A stretch of DNA of 16,700 bases from JAYVYM01 sp046593925 (GCA_046593925.1 JBKJQN010000056.1:1-16700), one strand, 5' to 3'; numbered from the stretch's first letter, positions 7,209-13,920 are shown. Notes: a model not told the origin generated them from the letters alone. Program-made: numbers and translations.

Positions 7209-7915
7209 GACGTGCCCTCCTTGACCCCGTGCGCCTGGAACAGCCCGGCTGTGGACCGGGTCGGGAGCATCCGCACCTTGCCCCGCCTACCCGCGAGCCA
7301 GGCCAGGTAGTCGATGGCCGACGGGCGCAGGCCGACCAGCGTGAGGCGTACGCCGCCCGCACCGGCGAGCCGGACGAGCTCGGCGCGGTCGACGTACAGC
7401 GCCGGGTCGTGCAGCCGTTTCGGCGGCCCGGCCGGCACCCGCTCCCCCACGGTGATCGAGGAGAACCGCCCCCAGGCGGTATCGGCGATCGTATCGAGGA
7501 CGAGCGTGCCGCCCGGGCGCAGCACCCGGCAGGCCTCGGTGACGGTCGCCGCGAGGTCCGGAACGTGTTCCAGAATCTCCCCGGCGACCACGACGTCGGC
7601 GCAGCCGCTCGCCAACGGCAGCGACTGCGCGTCGCCCCGAACCGCCTCGACCCCGTGCATACGGGCGACCGGTACGGCGGTCGGCGACAGGTCCACCCCG
7701 ACGTGCCGGTGGCCCAGGCCGACGACGTGCGGCGCGAGCAGGCCCCCACCGCAGGCGATGTCGACGAGCACGCTGCCGGGCCGGGTCGCCCCTGGCACCA
7801 ATCGGGCCCGCGCCGCGGCGATCCAGTGCAGCATCGCGAAGTGGCCGCGCAGCTGCCACCAGTCGCCGACCAGGTCGTCATACTGGCGAAGGTCGTTGCG
7901 GGGCCGCACGGGCAC
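7205..7915 (-). CDS. SAM-dependent O-methyltransferase, UbiG-like
   Basis: Class I methyltransferase, about 236 aa. The N-terminus, YDDLVGDWWQLRGHFAMLHW (12-31), resembles the YxxLAxxWWDPxGEFxPLH segment of UbiG, the ubiquinone O-methyltransferase. The SAM-binding motif I is LVDIACGGG (about 50-58), followed by GVDLSP, GDAQSLPL, an EILEHVPD motif and VLRPGGTLVLDT. The C-terminus (FSSITVGERVPAGPPKRLHD, then GLRPSAIDYLAW) also recalls UbiG. A phenolic hydroxyl made by the adjacent type III PKS is the likely acceptor; this is inference. The GTG at 7915 follows AGAGGAG by 11 nt, and a GTG at 7909 is an alternative. The very long minus-strand frames reaching 8910 and 9073 cross the divergent genes and are not real. 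The stop overlaps the PKS start. Confidence 0.85.
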   Translation of the reverse strand: MPVRPRNDLRQYDDLVGDWWQLRGHFAMLHWIAAARARLVPGATRPGSVLVDIACGGGLLAPHVVGLGHRHVGVDLSPTAVPVARMHGVEAVRGDAQSLPLASGCADVVVAGEILEHVPDLAATVTEACRVLRPGGTLVLDTIADTAWGRFSSITVGERVPAGPPKRLHDPALYVDRAELVRLAGAGGVRLTLVGLRPSAIDYLAWLAGRRGKVRMLPTRSTAGLFQAHGVKEGTS

Positions 7916-7965
7916 GCCGTCACCGTCTCCTCTGGGGTCCGCGGGCTGGTCCCTGTCCCCGCCGC

Positions 7966-7997
7966 CACATTGTCGGGTCCACCGCTGGGACAGTGTC
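7966..7997. promoter_or_regulatory. Divergent promoter region with repeated nACAnTGTC sites
   Basis: Between the methyltransferase and UbiA starts, CACATTGTC (7966-7974) and GACAGTGTC (7989-7997) lie 23 bp apart start to start, about two helical turns. The second is a perfect 9-bp palindrome (GACA-G-TGTC). The pair can also be read as an inverted repeat, ACATTGTC with GACAGTGT. A further perfect 7-bp inverted repeat links CTGTCCC (7953-7959) and GGGACAG (7987-7993). This looks like an operator for a dimeric repressor, but no regulator gene is in the window. Confidence 0.45.
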
Positions 7998-7999
7998 GT

Positions 8000-8818
8000 G
8001 TGACCACCGCCGGGGCCCTCGTGCGGGCCTGCCACCCTGAGCCGGCGCTGGCCGTGACCCTCATCGCCGGCGCGCTGGCGCTCGGGACGGGGGGGCCCGT
8101 GTTGAGGGTGACGGCCGCCTTCGCCGCCGGGCAACTGACCACCGGCTGGAGCAACGACTGGATCGACCGCGACCGCGACGCCACCAGCGGCCGGCACGAC
8201 AAGCCCCTCGTGGCGGGACGGCTGCCGGCGGCCACCCTGGGCACCGCTGCGCTGCTGGCCGCAGTGGCGTGCGTCCCGCTGTCGCTCGCGCTCGGCGTGC
8301 GGTCTGGGCTGGCGCACCTCGCGGCGGTCGGGTCGGCGCTGGCGTACAACGCCGGCCTCAAGGCCGGACCGCTGTCGTGGCTGCCGTACGCGGTTTCGTT
8401 CGGGCTGCTGCCCAGCGTGGTGGTGCTGGCCTCCCCCGGCGGCGGCCTCGCGCCGGCCTGGGCGACCGCGGCCGGGGCCCTGCTCGGCGTCGGCGCACAC
8501 CTGGCCAACGCGCTGCCCGACCTGGAGGACGACCTGGCGAGTGGCGTACGCGGCCTGCCGCACCGGCTCGGCCGGCCGGTGTCGACGGCGCTCGCCGCGG
8601 TGCTGTTGCTCGCGGCCACCGCCCTGCTGGCGTACGGCCCGGGGTCGCCGGGCCCGTACGGCCTCGCGGCCCTGGTCGTCGGCACGCTGCTGACCGCCGC
8701 GGGCATCGGGCTGGCCCGCCGACCGGGCTCGCGGGCCGCCTTCCTCGCCGCTGTCGCCGTCGCTGTCGTCGACGTGGCGCTGCTGGTGGCCCGCGGTGCG
8801 CAGCTCACGGGGGGCTGA
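8000..8818 (+). CDS. UbiA-family prenyltransferase
   Basis: Integral membrane prenyltransferase, 272 aa. The family transfers an isoprenyl group from its diphosphate to an aromatic or other acceptor. The first Asp-rich Mg-diphosphate motif is NDWIDRDRD (52-60), followed by the usual SGRHDKPLVAGRL. The second is NALPDLEDD (170-178) followed by GLPHRLG. Hydrophobic segments fill nearly all of the remainder, giving roughly eight or nine helices. The GTG at 8000 begins TTAGALVRACHPEPALAVT, a typical UbiA N-terminus. No good ribosome binding site precedes it, and the frame has no stop upstream, so the exact start is uncertain. It is divergent from the methyltransferase and PKS genes, whose product is a plausible acceptor. 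SCO1 follows 12 nt downstream, suggesting co-transcription. Confidence 0.88.
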   Translation: MTTAGALVRACHPEPALAVTLIAGALALGTGGPVLRVTAAFAAGQLTTGWSNDWIDRDRDATSGRHDKPLVAGRLPAATLGTAALLAAVACVPLSLALGVRSGLAHLAAVGSALAYNAGLKAGPLSWLPYAVSFGLLPSVVVLASPGGGLAPAWATAAGALLGVGAHLANALPDLEDDLASGVRGLPHRLGRPVSTALAAVLLLAATALLAYGPGSPGPYGLAALVVGTLLTAAGIGLARRPGSRAAFLAAVAVAVVDVALLVARGAQLTGG

Positions 8819-8830
8819 GAGACTCGGGGG

Positions 8831-9535
8831 GTGCTCCGGACCCGCGCCACAGCTCCGCGGCTCGCGGTCGGGCTGCTGGGCCTGGCCCTGCTCGGGAGCG
8901 GCTGCAGCACCGCGCGGGCGACGACCGCGGGCCCGACCGGCTACCACGGAGCCGAGCCGGATCGGGTACCGAACCGGCCGTCGTTCACGCTGACCGACAC
9001 CTCCGGGGCGCCGTACGACTTCCAGCGCAGCACCGCCGGCCGGCCGACGCTGCTGTTCTTCGGCTACACGCACTGCCCGGACGAGTGCCCCACCGCGATG
9101 GCCGACATCTCGGCGGCGCTGCGCACCAGCGGCACCGAGCTGCGTGAGCGGACCCGCGTCGTCTTCGTCACCACCGACCCCGCACGTGACGACGCACCGG
9201 CGCTGCGCCGGTGGCTCGACACGTACTCCGCCGACTACGTCGGGCTACGCGGCACGCAGGCCGAGGTCGACGCGGCTCTGTCGTCGGTCGGCGCCCCGGC
9301 GGCCCTGCAGGCGGGTCCGCAGCCGACCTTGCCGGGGCAGCCGGGCGAGCACGTCCACGCCCCGGGAACTGCGCCGCACAGCCACGACGGACCACTCGGA
9401 TACGGTGTCGATCACACAAATGTGATCTACGGATTCGACGCGTCGGACCGGATGCCCGTGGTCTACCCGGCGGGCAGCAGCCCGGCCGACATCGCTGCCG
9501 ACCTCCCGGTCCTCGCCCGCAAGGAGACGACGTGA
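8831..9535 (+). CDS. SCO1/SenC/PrrC-family copper chaperone lipoprotein
   Basis: Secreted thioredoxin-fold protein, 234 aa. SCO proteins deliver copper to, or reduce cysteines of, the CuA site of cytochrome c oxidase subunit II. The signal peptide ends in a lipobox, LLGSGC, with C25 as the lipidated cysteine. The copper-binding CxxxC is C82/C86 in GYTHCPDECPTAMAD, and the conserved distal histidine is H195 in VDHTNVIYGFD. TTDPARD (114-120) is also typical. An unusual His-containing loop (H174, H176, H183, H185; HVHAPGTAPHSHDG) precedes the conserved histidine. The GTG at 8831 follows the UbiA stop closely. The gene overlaps the next lipoprotein gene as GTGA, indicating coupled expression of two exported proteins. 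Confidence 0.92.
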   Translation: MLRTRATAPRLAVGLLGLALLGSGCSTARATTAGPTGYHGAEPDRVPNRPSFTLTDTSGAPYDFQRSTAGRPTLLFFGYTHCPDECPTAMADISAALRTSGTELRERTRVVFVTTDPARDDAPALRRWLDTYSADYVGLRGTQAEVDAALSSVGAPAALQAGPQPTLPGQPGEHVHAPGTAPHSHDGPLGYGVDHTNVIYGFDASDRMPVVYPAGSSPADIAADLPVLARKETT

Positions 9536-10116
9536 GCCACCCGTGCGCCCCGCCCCGCCCGGTGGCCCCCCTGGTCGGGCTGGCTGTGGCCGCGCTGGTC
9601 GCGGGCTGCGGTGTGGGCCAGCAGGTGCAGACCTACCAGCCGAAGGCTGCCGCCGACTCCACCAACGTTTCGGTCGGATCTATCGCCGTACGCAACCTGG
9701 CGATCGCCGCCCCGCGGGTGGGGACCGTGCTCCCGGAGGGCACCGACGCCCGCGTGCTCATCACCCTGATCAACCAGGGCGGCGGCGACGACGCACTCAC
9801 CCAGGTGACCTCGCCGGCCGCGGTGTCCGTCGTCGTCGAAGGCCCGGACATGCAGCTGCCGGTCCCCCGGCTGTCGTCGTCGGGCGCCGGCCACTCGCTA
9901 CTGCTGCGCGGGCTCACCCGCGACCTGCAGACCGGTACGTACGTCGAGATGACACTTTTCTTCGCGCGCAACGGCAGCAAGACGGTCAAGGTGCCCGTGC
10001 AGACGACACCCGGCGGGGTGCCGCGGCCCACCGCGACATACGAGGTGCCCGAGACCGACAGCGCCGGCAAGCCGCTTCAGCGCGGCGCCCCTGGAGCGAC
10101 GACGGCCGGCGGCTAG
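9532..10116 (+). CDS. lpqE: LpqE-like lipoprotein related to PCu(A)C copper chaperones
   Basis: Predicted lipoprotein, 194 aa, with signal peptide and lipobox LVAGC (C26). The mature part resembles the PCuAC (DUF461) beta-sandwich: LITLINQGGGDDAL, then GHSLLLRGLTRDLQTGTYVEMTLFFARNG and a final TVKVPVQ strand. It lacks the Met/His copper ligands expected of classic PCuAC, where HLMLMGL is replaced by HSLLLRGL, so copper binding is doubtful. In M. tuberculosis lpqE (Rv3584) likewise precedes radA, which supports the name. The GTG at 9532 overlaps the SCO1 stop by 4 nt and follows a strong AAGGAG by 5 nt, which fixes the start. The tail after about residue 160 is Pro/Thr/Gly-rich and probably disordered. 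Confidence 0.8.
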   Translation: MSHPCAPPRPVAPLVGLAVAALVAGCGVGQQVQTYQPKAAADSTNVSVGSIAVRNLAIAAPRVGTVLPEGTDARVLITLINQGGGDDALTQVTSPAAVSVVVEGPDMQLPVPRLSSSGAGHSLLLRGLTRDLQTGTYVEMTLFFARNGSKTVKVPVQTTPGGVPRPTATYEVPETDSAGKPLQRGAPGATTAGG

Positions 10117-10153
10117 CCCGGCGGGCCGCACCGGCGCCGTCACACCCCGCGGC

Positions 10154-10159
10154 TAGCGT
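10154..10159 (+). promoter_or_regulatory. Candidate -10 element for leaderless radA
   Basis: TAGCGT is followed by 7 nt and then the radA ATG at 10167. The interval has no Shine-Dalgarno, so initiation at the A of ATG and leaderless translation is the simplest reading. It sits in the 50-bp gap after lpqE. Confidence 0.5.
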
Positions 10160-10166
10160 CCCGGAC

Positions 10167-11564
10167 ATGGCCAGGACCCCCCTCTCCGCCCGCCCCTCGC
10201 ACCGCTGCGCCGAGTGTGGCCTGACCGTCGGCAAGTGGGTCGGCCGCTGCCCGGAGTGCCAGGCCTGGGGCTCCATCAGCGAGGTCGCCGTGCTGCCAGG
10301 TGGCCGCAACCGCGTCGTTGCGGGCGCGGTGTCGGCCCCCGCCCGGCGCATTGCCGAGGTCGACGTCGAGGCGGCCCGGGCCCGGCCTACCGGAGTGGGC
10401 GAGCTCGACCGGGTGCTGGGCGGCGGCCTGGTGCCCGGCGCCGTGGTCCTGCTGGCCGGCGAACCCGGCGCCGGCAAGTCGACCCTGCTCCTGGAGGTGG
10501 CGTCACGGGTCGCCAGGGAGGGTGCGCCGACCTTGTACGTCACGGGCGAGGAGTCCGCGGCCCAGGTTCGGCTGCGGGCGGAGCGCACCGGCTCGCTCGA
10601 CCCGCACCTGTGGCTGGCTGCCGAGACCGACCTGGCCGCGGTGCTGGCCCACGTCGATGCCGTGCAGCCCGGCCTGCTCGTCGTCGACAGCGTCCAGACG
10701 ATCGCCAGCGCGCAGGCGGACGGCGGTGCCGGTGGAGTGACCCAGATCCGGGCCGTGAGCGCTGCACTGATCGCGGTCGCCAAGGAGCGCGGCATCGCGA
10801 CCGTCCTGGTCGGCCATGTCACCAAGGACGGCTCGATCGCCGGCCCGCGGCTGCTCGAGCACCTGGTCGACGTCGTCCTGCACTTCGAGGGTGAACGGCA
10901 CTCCACCCTGCGGATGGTCCGCGCCATCAAGAACCGCTTCGGCCCGGCCGACGAGGTCGGCTGCTTCGTACTGGGTGACCATGGCATCGAGGGCCTTCCC
11001 GACCCGTCCGGGCTGTTCCTCACGCGCCGGTCCGACCCGGTGCCCGGCACCTGCGTGACGGTGACCGTGGAAGGTCGGCGCCCGATGCCCGCCGAGGTGC
11101 AGGCACTGGTGGACAGGAGCCAGCTGACCAACCCGCGGCGGGCGGTGTCCGGGCTCGACAGCGGCCGGGTCGGCATGGTCCTTGCCGTGCTGTCCAGCCG
11201 CGGTGGCTACAAGCTCGGTGACTGCGACGTCTACACGGCGACCGTCGGGGGCGTCCGGCTGTCCGAGCCGGCTGCCGATTTGGCCGTGGCGCTCGCAGTC
11301 GAGAGCGCCTTCACCGGGCAGGCCCTGCCGCCGGATCTGGTCGCCGTCGGCGAGGTCGGGCTGTCCGGCGACGTACGACCGGTGACGGCCGTGTCGCGCC
11401 GGCTGCGCGAGGCCAGCCGGCTCGGTTTCACGCGCGCGCTGGTCCCCGTCGACGCCGGGATCTCCGCACCGCCGCGGGGGATGCGGGTGACCGAGGTCGC
11501 GGACGTCGGCATGGCGCTGGCCGCCGTGCGCACGCTGCAGCCGCTCCCGCACAGCCCGGGCTGA
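10167..11564 (+). CDS. radA: DNA repair protein RadA (Sms)
   Basis: RecA-related ATPase of 465 aa that acts in homologous recombination, processing branched intermediates as a DnaB-type helicase. An N-terminal C4 zinc finger is present (C14, C17, C28, C31; CAECGLTVGKWVGRCPEC). It is followed by the ATPase core with Walker A GEPGAGKST (98-106) and Walker B LLVVDSVQT. The RadA-specific KNRFG motif is at 255-259. The C-terminal Lon-protease-like domain runs to the end, with an AVGEVGLSGDVRPV segment and no proteolytic role expected. Length matches the family. The frame is open further upstream, but the zinc finger placement fixes the ATG at 10167. In related genomes disA follows immediately; here a pseudogene separates them. 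Confidence 0.97.
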   Translation: MARTPLSARPSHRCAECGLTVGKWVGRCPECQAWGSISEVAVLPGGRNRVVAGAVSAPARRIAEVDVEAARARPTGVGELDRVLGGGLVPGAVVLLAGEPGAGKSTLLLEVASRVAREGAPTLYVTGEESAAQVRLRAERTGSLDPHLWLAAETDLAAVLAHVDAVQPGLLVVDSVQTIASAQADGGAGGVTQIRAVSAALIAVAKERGIATVLVGHVTKDGSIAGPRLLEHLVDVVLHFEGERHSTLRMVRAIKNRFGPADEVGCFVLGDHGIEGLPDPSGLFLTRRSDPVPGTCVTVTVEGRRPMPAEVQALVDRSQLTNPRRAVSGLDSGRVGMVLAVLSSRGGYKLGDCDVYTATVGGVRLSEPAADLAVALAVESAFTGQALPPDLVAVGEVGLSGDVRPVTAVSRRLREASRLGFTRALVPVDAGISAPPRGMRVTEVADVGMALAAVRTLQPLPHSPG

Positions 11565-11831
11565 CACGTACCGGCCGGACCGGCCTTGACTACCCGATAT
11601 CGAGCAATCAGTGCAGTCGGGAGGACCCTCGCATCCAGCCAGGTCACAGAGCTAGAACGCACAATTGCCCTGGTCATTGCTGGGAGTCGAGCCTCCAGGG
11701 CTAGCGTCCGAACGGCCCGAGAACCCGTGTCGCGTGGTGGTCGAGCGCCCAGCGGACCGTGGCCGGGCGTGATCCCGGTGCGTAAGCGAAGGGCGAAGAA
11801 GTGCCACAGGGAAGGCGCTTACCTGTCGCCG
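11565..11831. other. Gap after radA, no gene recognised
   Basis: This stretch holds no supported gene. It is visibly less GC-rich than its surroundings, with segments such as CCCGATATCGAGCAATCAG, and codon structure is not typical of the genome in any frame. A short GGCCGG/CCGGCC symmetry lies just after the radA stop but has too small a loop for a convincing terminator. It may contain the eroded promoter and signal-peptide region of the following pseudogene. Confidence 0.4.
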
Positions 11832-12481
11832 TCCCGGCTCTCGGGCCTCGACGTCACCTCCCGTGGGCTGTTGGTCGCCCAGGCTGGCCGCGGCGGTGCC
11901 GGGCCCTGCCTGCCCAACCCGCTGAGTCCGACCACCCCCAGCTGCCTGGGCTTCATCGGCAGGATCAGCGTGCTGCGACCCGACGGGAGAGTGCACGACC
12001 TGGTCACCGCCCTACCCTCGCTCGCCCCGGCGGGTGGGGGCCGCGCGATCGGCCCCAGCGACGTGTCCGAGAACTTCCGTGGAGACATTCCGGCCACGAT
12101 CGGGCTCGCCACCGATGGGATTTCTGACGCTTCACGTCAGGTCCCGGCAGCCGCACCCAGGACGGGATCCTTGCTCGCCTCGACAACCGCCTCGGGGTGG
12201 TCACGGTCGCCAACCTGCGCGCGTACGAGATCGCCCACAACCCGCAGCCACCGGCGACCGAGACCAACCCGGCCCGCTGCTCGTCCTTGAGCTGCAGCAC
12301 GACGGGCTGCTGTCGGCCGACACGTCAGGCGCGCTGCTGCGCGTCAGGCCGGTGGCGCCGGCACACCAGCGGTGCTGCTGACCTCACCGCTCGTCGAGCC
12401 GACCGGCATCGCGACCCGCGACCACAAGGCGTACGTCTCCGACCGGGGCACGGAGGCTGGCTCCTGCGCACCCGGTTCTGA
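11832..12481 (+). pseudogene. Frameshifted ScyD/ScyE-family secreted beta-propeller gene
   Basis: Successive frames encode ordered pieces of a ScyD/ScyE family protein. Frame one (about 11841-12119) gives LLVAQAGRGGAGPCLP, IGRISVLRPDGRVHDLVTAL and AIGPSDVS. A second frame (about 12158-12277) gives NLRAYEIAHNPQPPATETNP. A third (12277-12345) gives LLVLELQHDGLLSADTSGAL. The first frame resumes (12372-12464) with EPTGIATRDHKAYVSDRGTE, and a last shift reaches LLRTRF and a TGA at 12479-12481. At least four frame changes plus an apparent deletion before LLVAQ show it is dead. The N-terminus and signal peptide are not recognisable. Family members are exported six-bladed-propeller-like proteins of uncertain function. 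Position between radA and disA, which adjoin in M. tuberculosis, implies an insertion that later decayed. Confidence 0.82.
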
Positions 12482-12660
12482 CGCCGATCGAGCCGGCAGG
12501 TCGCCCGATCGGAGCAGCTATCCGAGGAGGTGCCCTTCCACCCTGCCCGATCCAGGTCCCGGGGGCCTCGGTCGGACAGCGCGGGGGAGGCCCCTGCGAT
12601 GTGGTCTCGTGCCGGCGGCCGTTCTGCTCCCTACACTGCGCGGGGGAAAGGGAGGCCGCA
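12482..12660 (+). promoter_or_regulatory. disA upstream region with candidate promoter and ribosome binding site
   Basis: TACACT at 12632-12637 fits the TANNNT -10 consensus, placing the start of transcription near 12644. AGGGAGG then lies 5 nt before the GTG at 12661, a strong ribosome binding site. No clear -35 is seen. disA therefore appears to have its own promoter, independent of radA. The rest of the interval is featureless. Confidence 0.5.
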
Positions 12661-13740
12661 GTGCCGAGCACAGACGACCTGCTGCGCAGCACGCTGGTCG
12701 CCGTCGCCCCAGGCACCCCCCTGCGCGACGGCCTCGAGCGCATCTTGCGCGGCAATACCGGCGGACTGATCGTGCTCGGCCACGACCGCACCGTGGCGGA
12801 GCTGTGCACCGGCGGGTTCAACCTGGACATCGACTTCTCCGCGACGAGGGTGCGGGAGCTGTCCAAGATGGACGGCGGCATCGTCATCACCAGCGATCTC
12901 TCGCGCATCGTCCGCGCCGGCGTGCAGTTCGTCCCCGACTCCTCGATCGAGACGATCGAGACGGGCACCCGGCACCGCACCGCTGAGCGCGTCGCCAAGC
13001 AGACCGGCCTGCCGGTCATCAGCGTCAGCCAGTCGATGCGGATCATCGCGCTGTACGTCGGTGGCCGCCGCTACGTCCTCGACGACAGCGCCGCGATCCT
13101 GAGCCGCGCCAACCAGGCGCTGGCGACCCTCGAGCGCTACAAGATGCGCCTGGACGAGGTGGCCGGCACGCTTTCGGCGCTCGAGATCGAGGACCTCGTC
13201 ACGGTCCGCGACGCGATGACCGTCAGCCAGCGGCTCGAGCGGGTGCGTCGCATCTCCGGTGAGATCGACGGGTACGTCATCGAGCTCGGGACCGATGGCC
13301 GCCTGCTTCGGCTGCAGGTCGAGGAGCTGATGGCGGGCGTCGAAGGGGAACGGGCGCTGGTGGTCCGCGACTATCTCGTGCCGGCCGGCGGCAAGCGGCA
13401 GCGCTCGGTCGACGACGTGCTCGACGAGCTCGATGCGCTGTCGGACGAGGACCTACTGGATCTGTCGACGATCGCGAAGGCGTTCGGACACCCCGGCAGC
13501 ACAGATGCGATGGAGCTCGCGGTCAGCCCCCGCGGCTACCGGCTGCTGGCCAAGGTGCCGCGGCTGCCGGCGCTGGTCGTCGACCGGCTGGTCGAGCACT
13601 TCGGCGGTCTGCAGAAGCTGCTCGCCGCCGGAATCGATGACCTGCAGGTCGTCGACGGCGTCGGCGACACCCGTGCGCGCAGCGTCCGGGAAGGCCTGTC
13701 CCGACTGGCCGAGACCTCGATCCTCGAGCGCTACGTCTGA
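12661..13740 (+). CDS. disA: DNA integrity scanning protein DisA, diadenylate cyclase
   Basis: Octameric enzyme, 359 aa, that makes cyclic di-AMP from two ATP and binds branched DNA, which inhibits synthesis. The N-terminal DAC domain (about 1-140) has the catalytic DGA-type motif as DGG (71-73, KMDGGIVITSD) and the ATP-phosphate-binding RHR motif at 104-106 (GTRHRTAERVA). The helical linker carries ILSRANQALATLERYKMRLDEVAGTLSALE in two conserved blocks. The C-terminal helix-hairpin-helix DNA-binding domain ends with LQVVDGVGDTRARSVREGLS. Length is close to the 358 aa of M. tuberculosis DisA. The GTG start is fixed by AGGGAGG 5 nt upstream. The Gly replacing Ala in DGA is conservative and activity is expected. 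Confidence 0.97.
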   Translation: MPSTDDLLRSTLVAVAPGTPLRDGLERILRGNTGGLIVLGHDRTVAELCTGGFNLDIDFSATRVRELSKMDGGIVITSDLSRIVRAGVQFVPDSSIETIETGTRHRTAERVAKQTGLPVISVSQSMRIIALYVGGRRYVLDDSAAILSRANQALATLERYKMRLDEVAGTLSALEIEDLVTVRDAMTVSQRLERVRRISGEIDGYVIELGTDGRLLRLQVEELMAGVEGERALVVRDYLVPAGGKRQRSVDDVLDELDALSDEDLLDLSTIAKAFGHPGSTDAMELAVSPRGYRLLAKVPRLPALVVDRLVEHFGGLQKLLAAGIDDLQVVDGVGDTRARSVREGLSRLAETSILERYV

Positions 13741-13798
13741 CGGGTAGACGCCGCGCTACCCGGCACCCGCGGGTCCGCGGCCCCGGGTCGACCTGACC

Positions 13799-13874
13799 CC
13801 TCCCCTTCGAGAGCTCACTTCCCCTGCGGTACGGCACTCTGAGAGCCTTGAAACGCGCTCTCCCGAAGGGGAGG
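13799..13874. repeat. Interrupted palindrome downstream of disA
   Basis: The left arm CCTCCCCTTCGAGAGC (13799-13814) is matched by GCTCTCCCGAAGGGGAGG (13857-13874), complementary over 16 positions apart from a 2-nt bulge. The 42-nt interior holds a further GAGAGC (13841-13846) that can pair with the right arm instead. It could act as the disA terminator or be one copy of a dispersed palindromic element. No transposase is present. Confidence 0.6.
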
Positions 13875-13879
13875 CGGAC

Positions 13880-13920
13880 GGGGGTCGGGACGCGGGGGTC
13901 GGGACGCGGGGGGTCGGGCA
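13880..13920 (+). repeat. G-rich 14-bp tandem repeat upstream of mutY
   Basis: The unit GGGGGTCGGGACGC occurs twice perfectly (13880-13893 and 13894-13907), followed by a partial third copy with one extra G (13908-13920). The G-runs lie on the mutY coding strand 30-70 nt before its start and could form a G-quadruplex. Slippage could vary the copy number. Confidence 0.75.

Noticed and set aside
6205..9073. Very long minus-strand open frames (901 and 622 codons) spanning the UbiA and SCO1 region
   Set aside because: High GC content opens antisense frames. The upper parts are low-complexity Arg/Pro/Ala-rich text opposite clearly conserved UbiA and SCO1 genes. Only the last 236 codons of one frame encode the methyltransferase.
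11565..11585. GGCCGG/CCGGCC symmetry after the radA stop as a terminator
   Set aside because: The perfect arms are separated by one base, too few for a hairpin loop. The foldable version has only a 4-bp stem, and only two T residues follow.
12482..12660. c-di-AMP or other riboswitch upstream of disA
   Set aside because: The predicted leader from the TACACT promoter is under 20 nt and I could not see the conserved elements of known riboswitches.
12384..13046. Minus-strand open frame opposite the 5' end of disA
   Set aside because: It overlaps the disA catalytic domain and the pseudogene tail, with no ribosome binding site and no recognisable domain.
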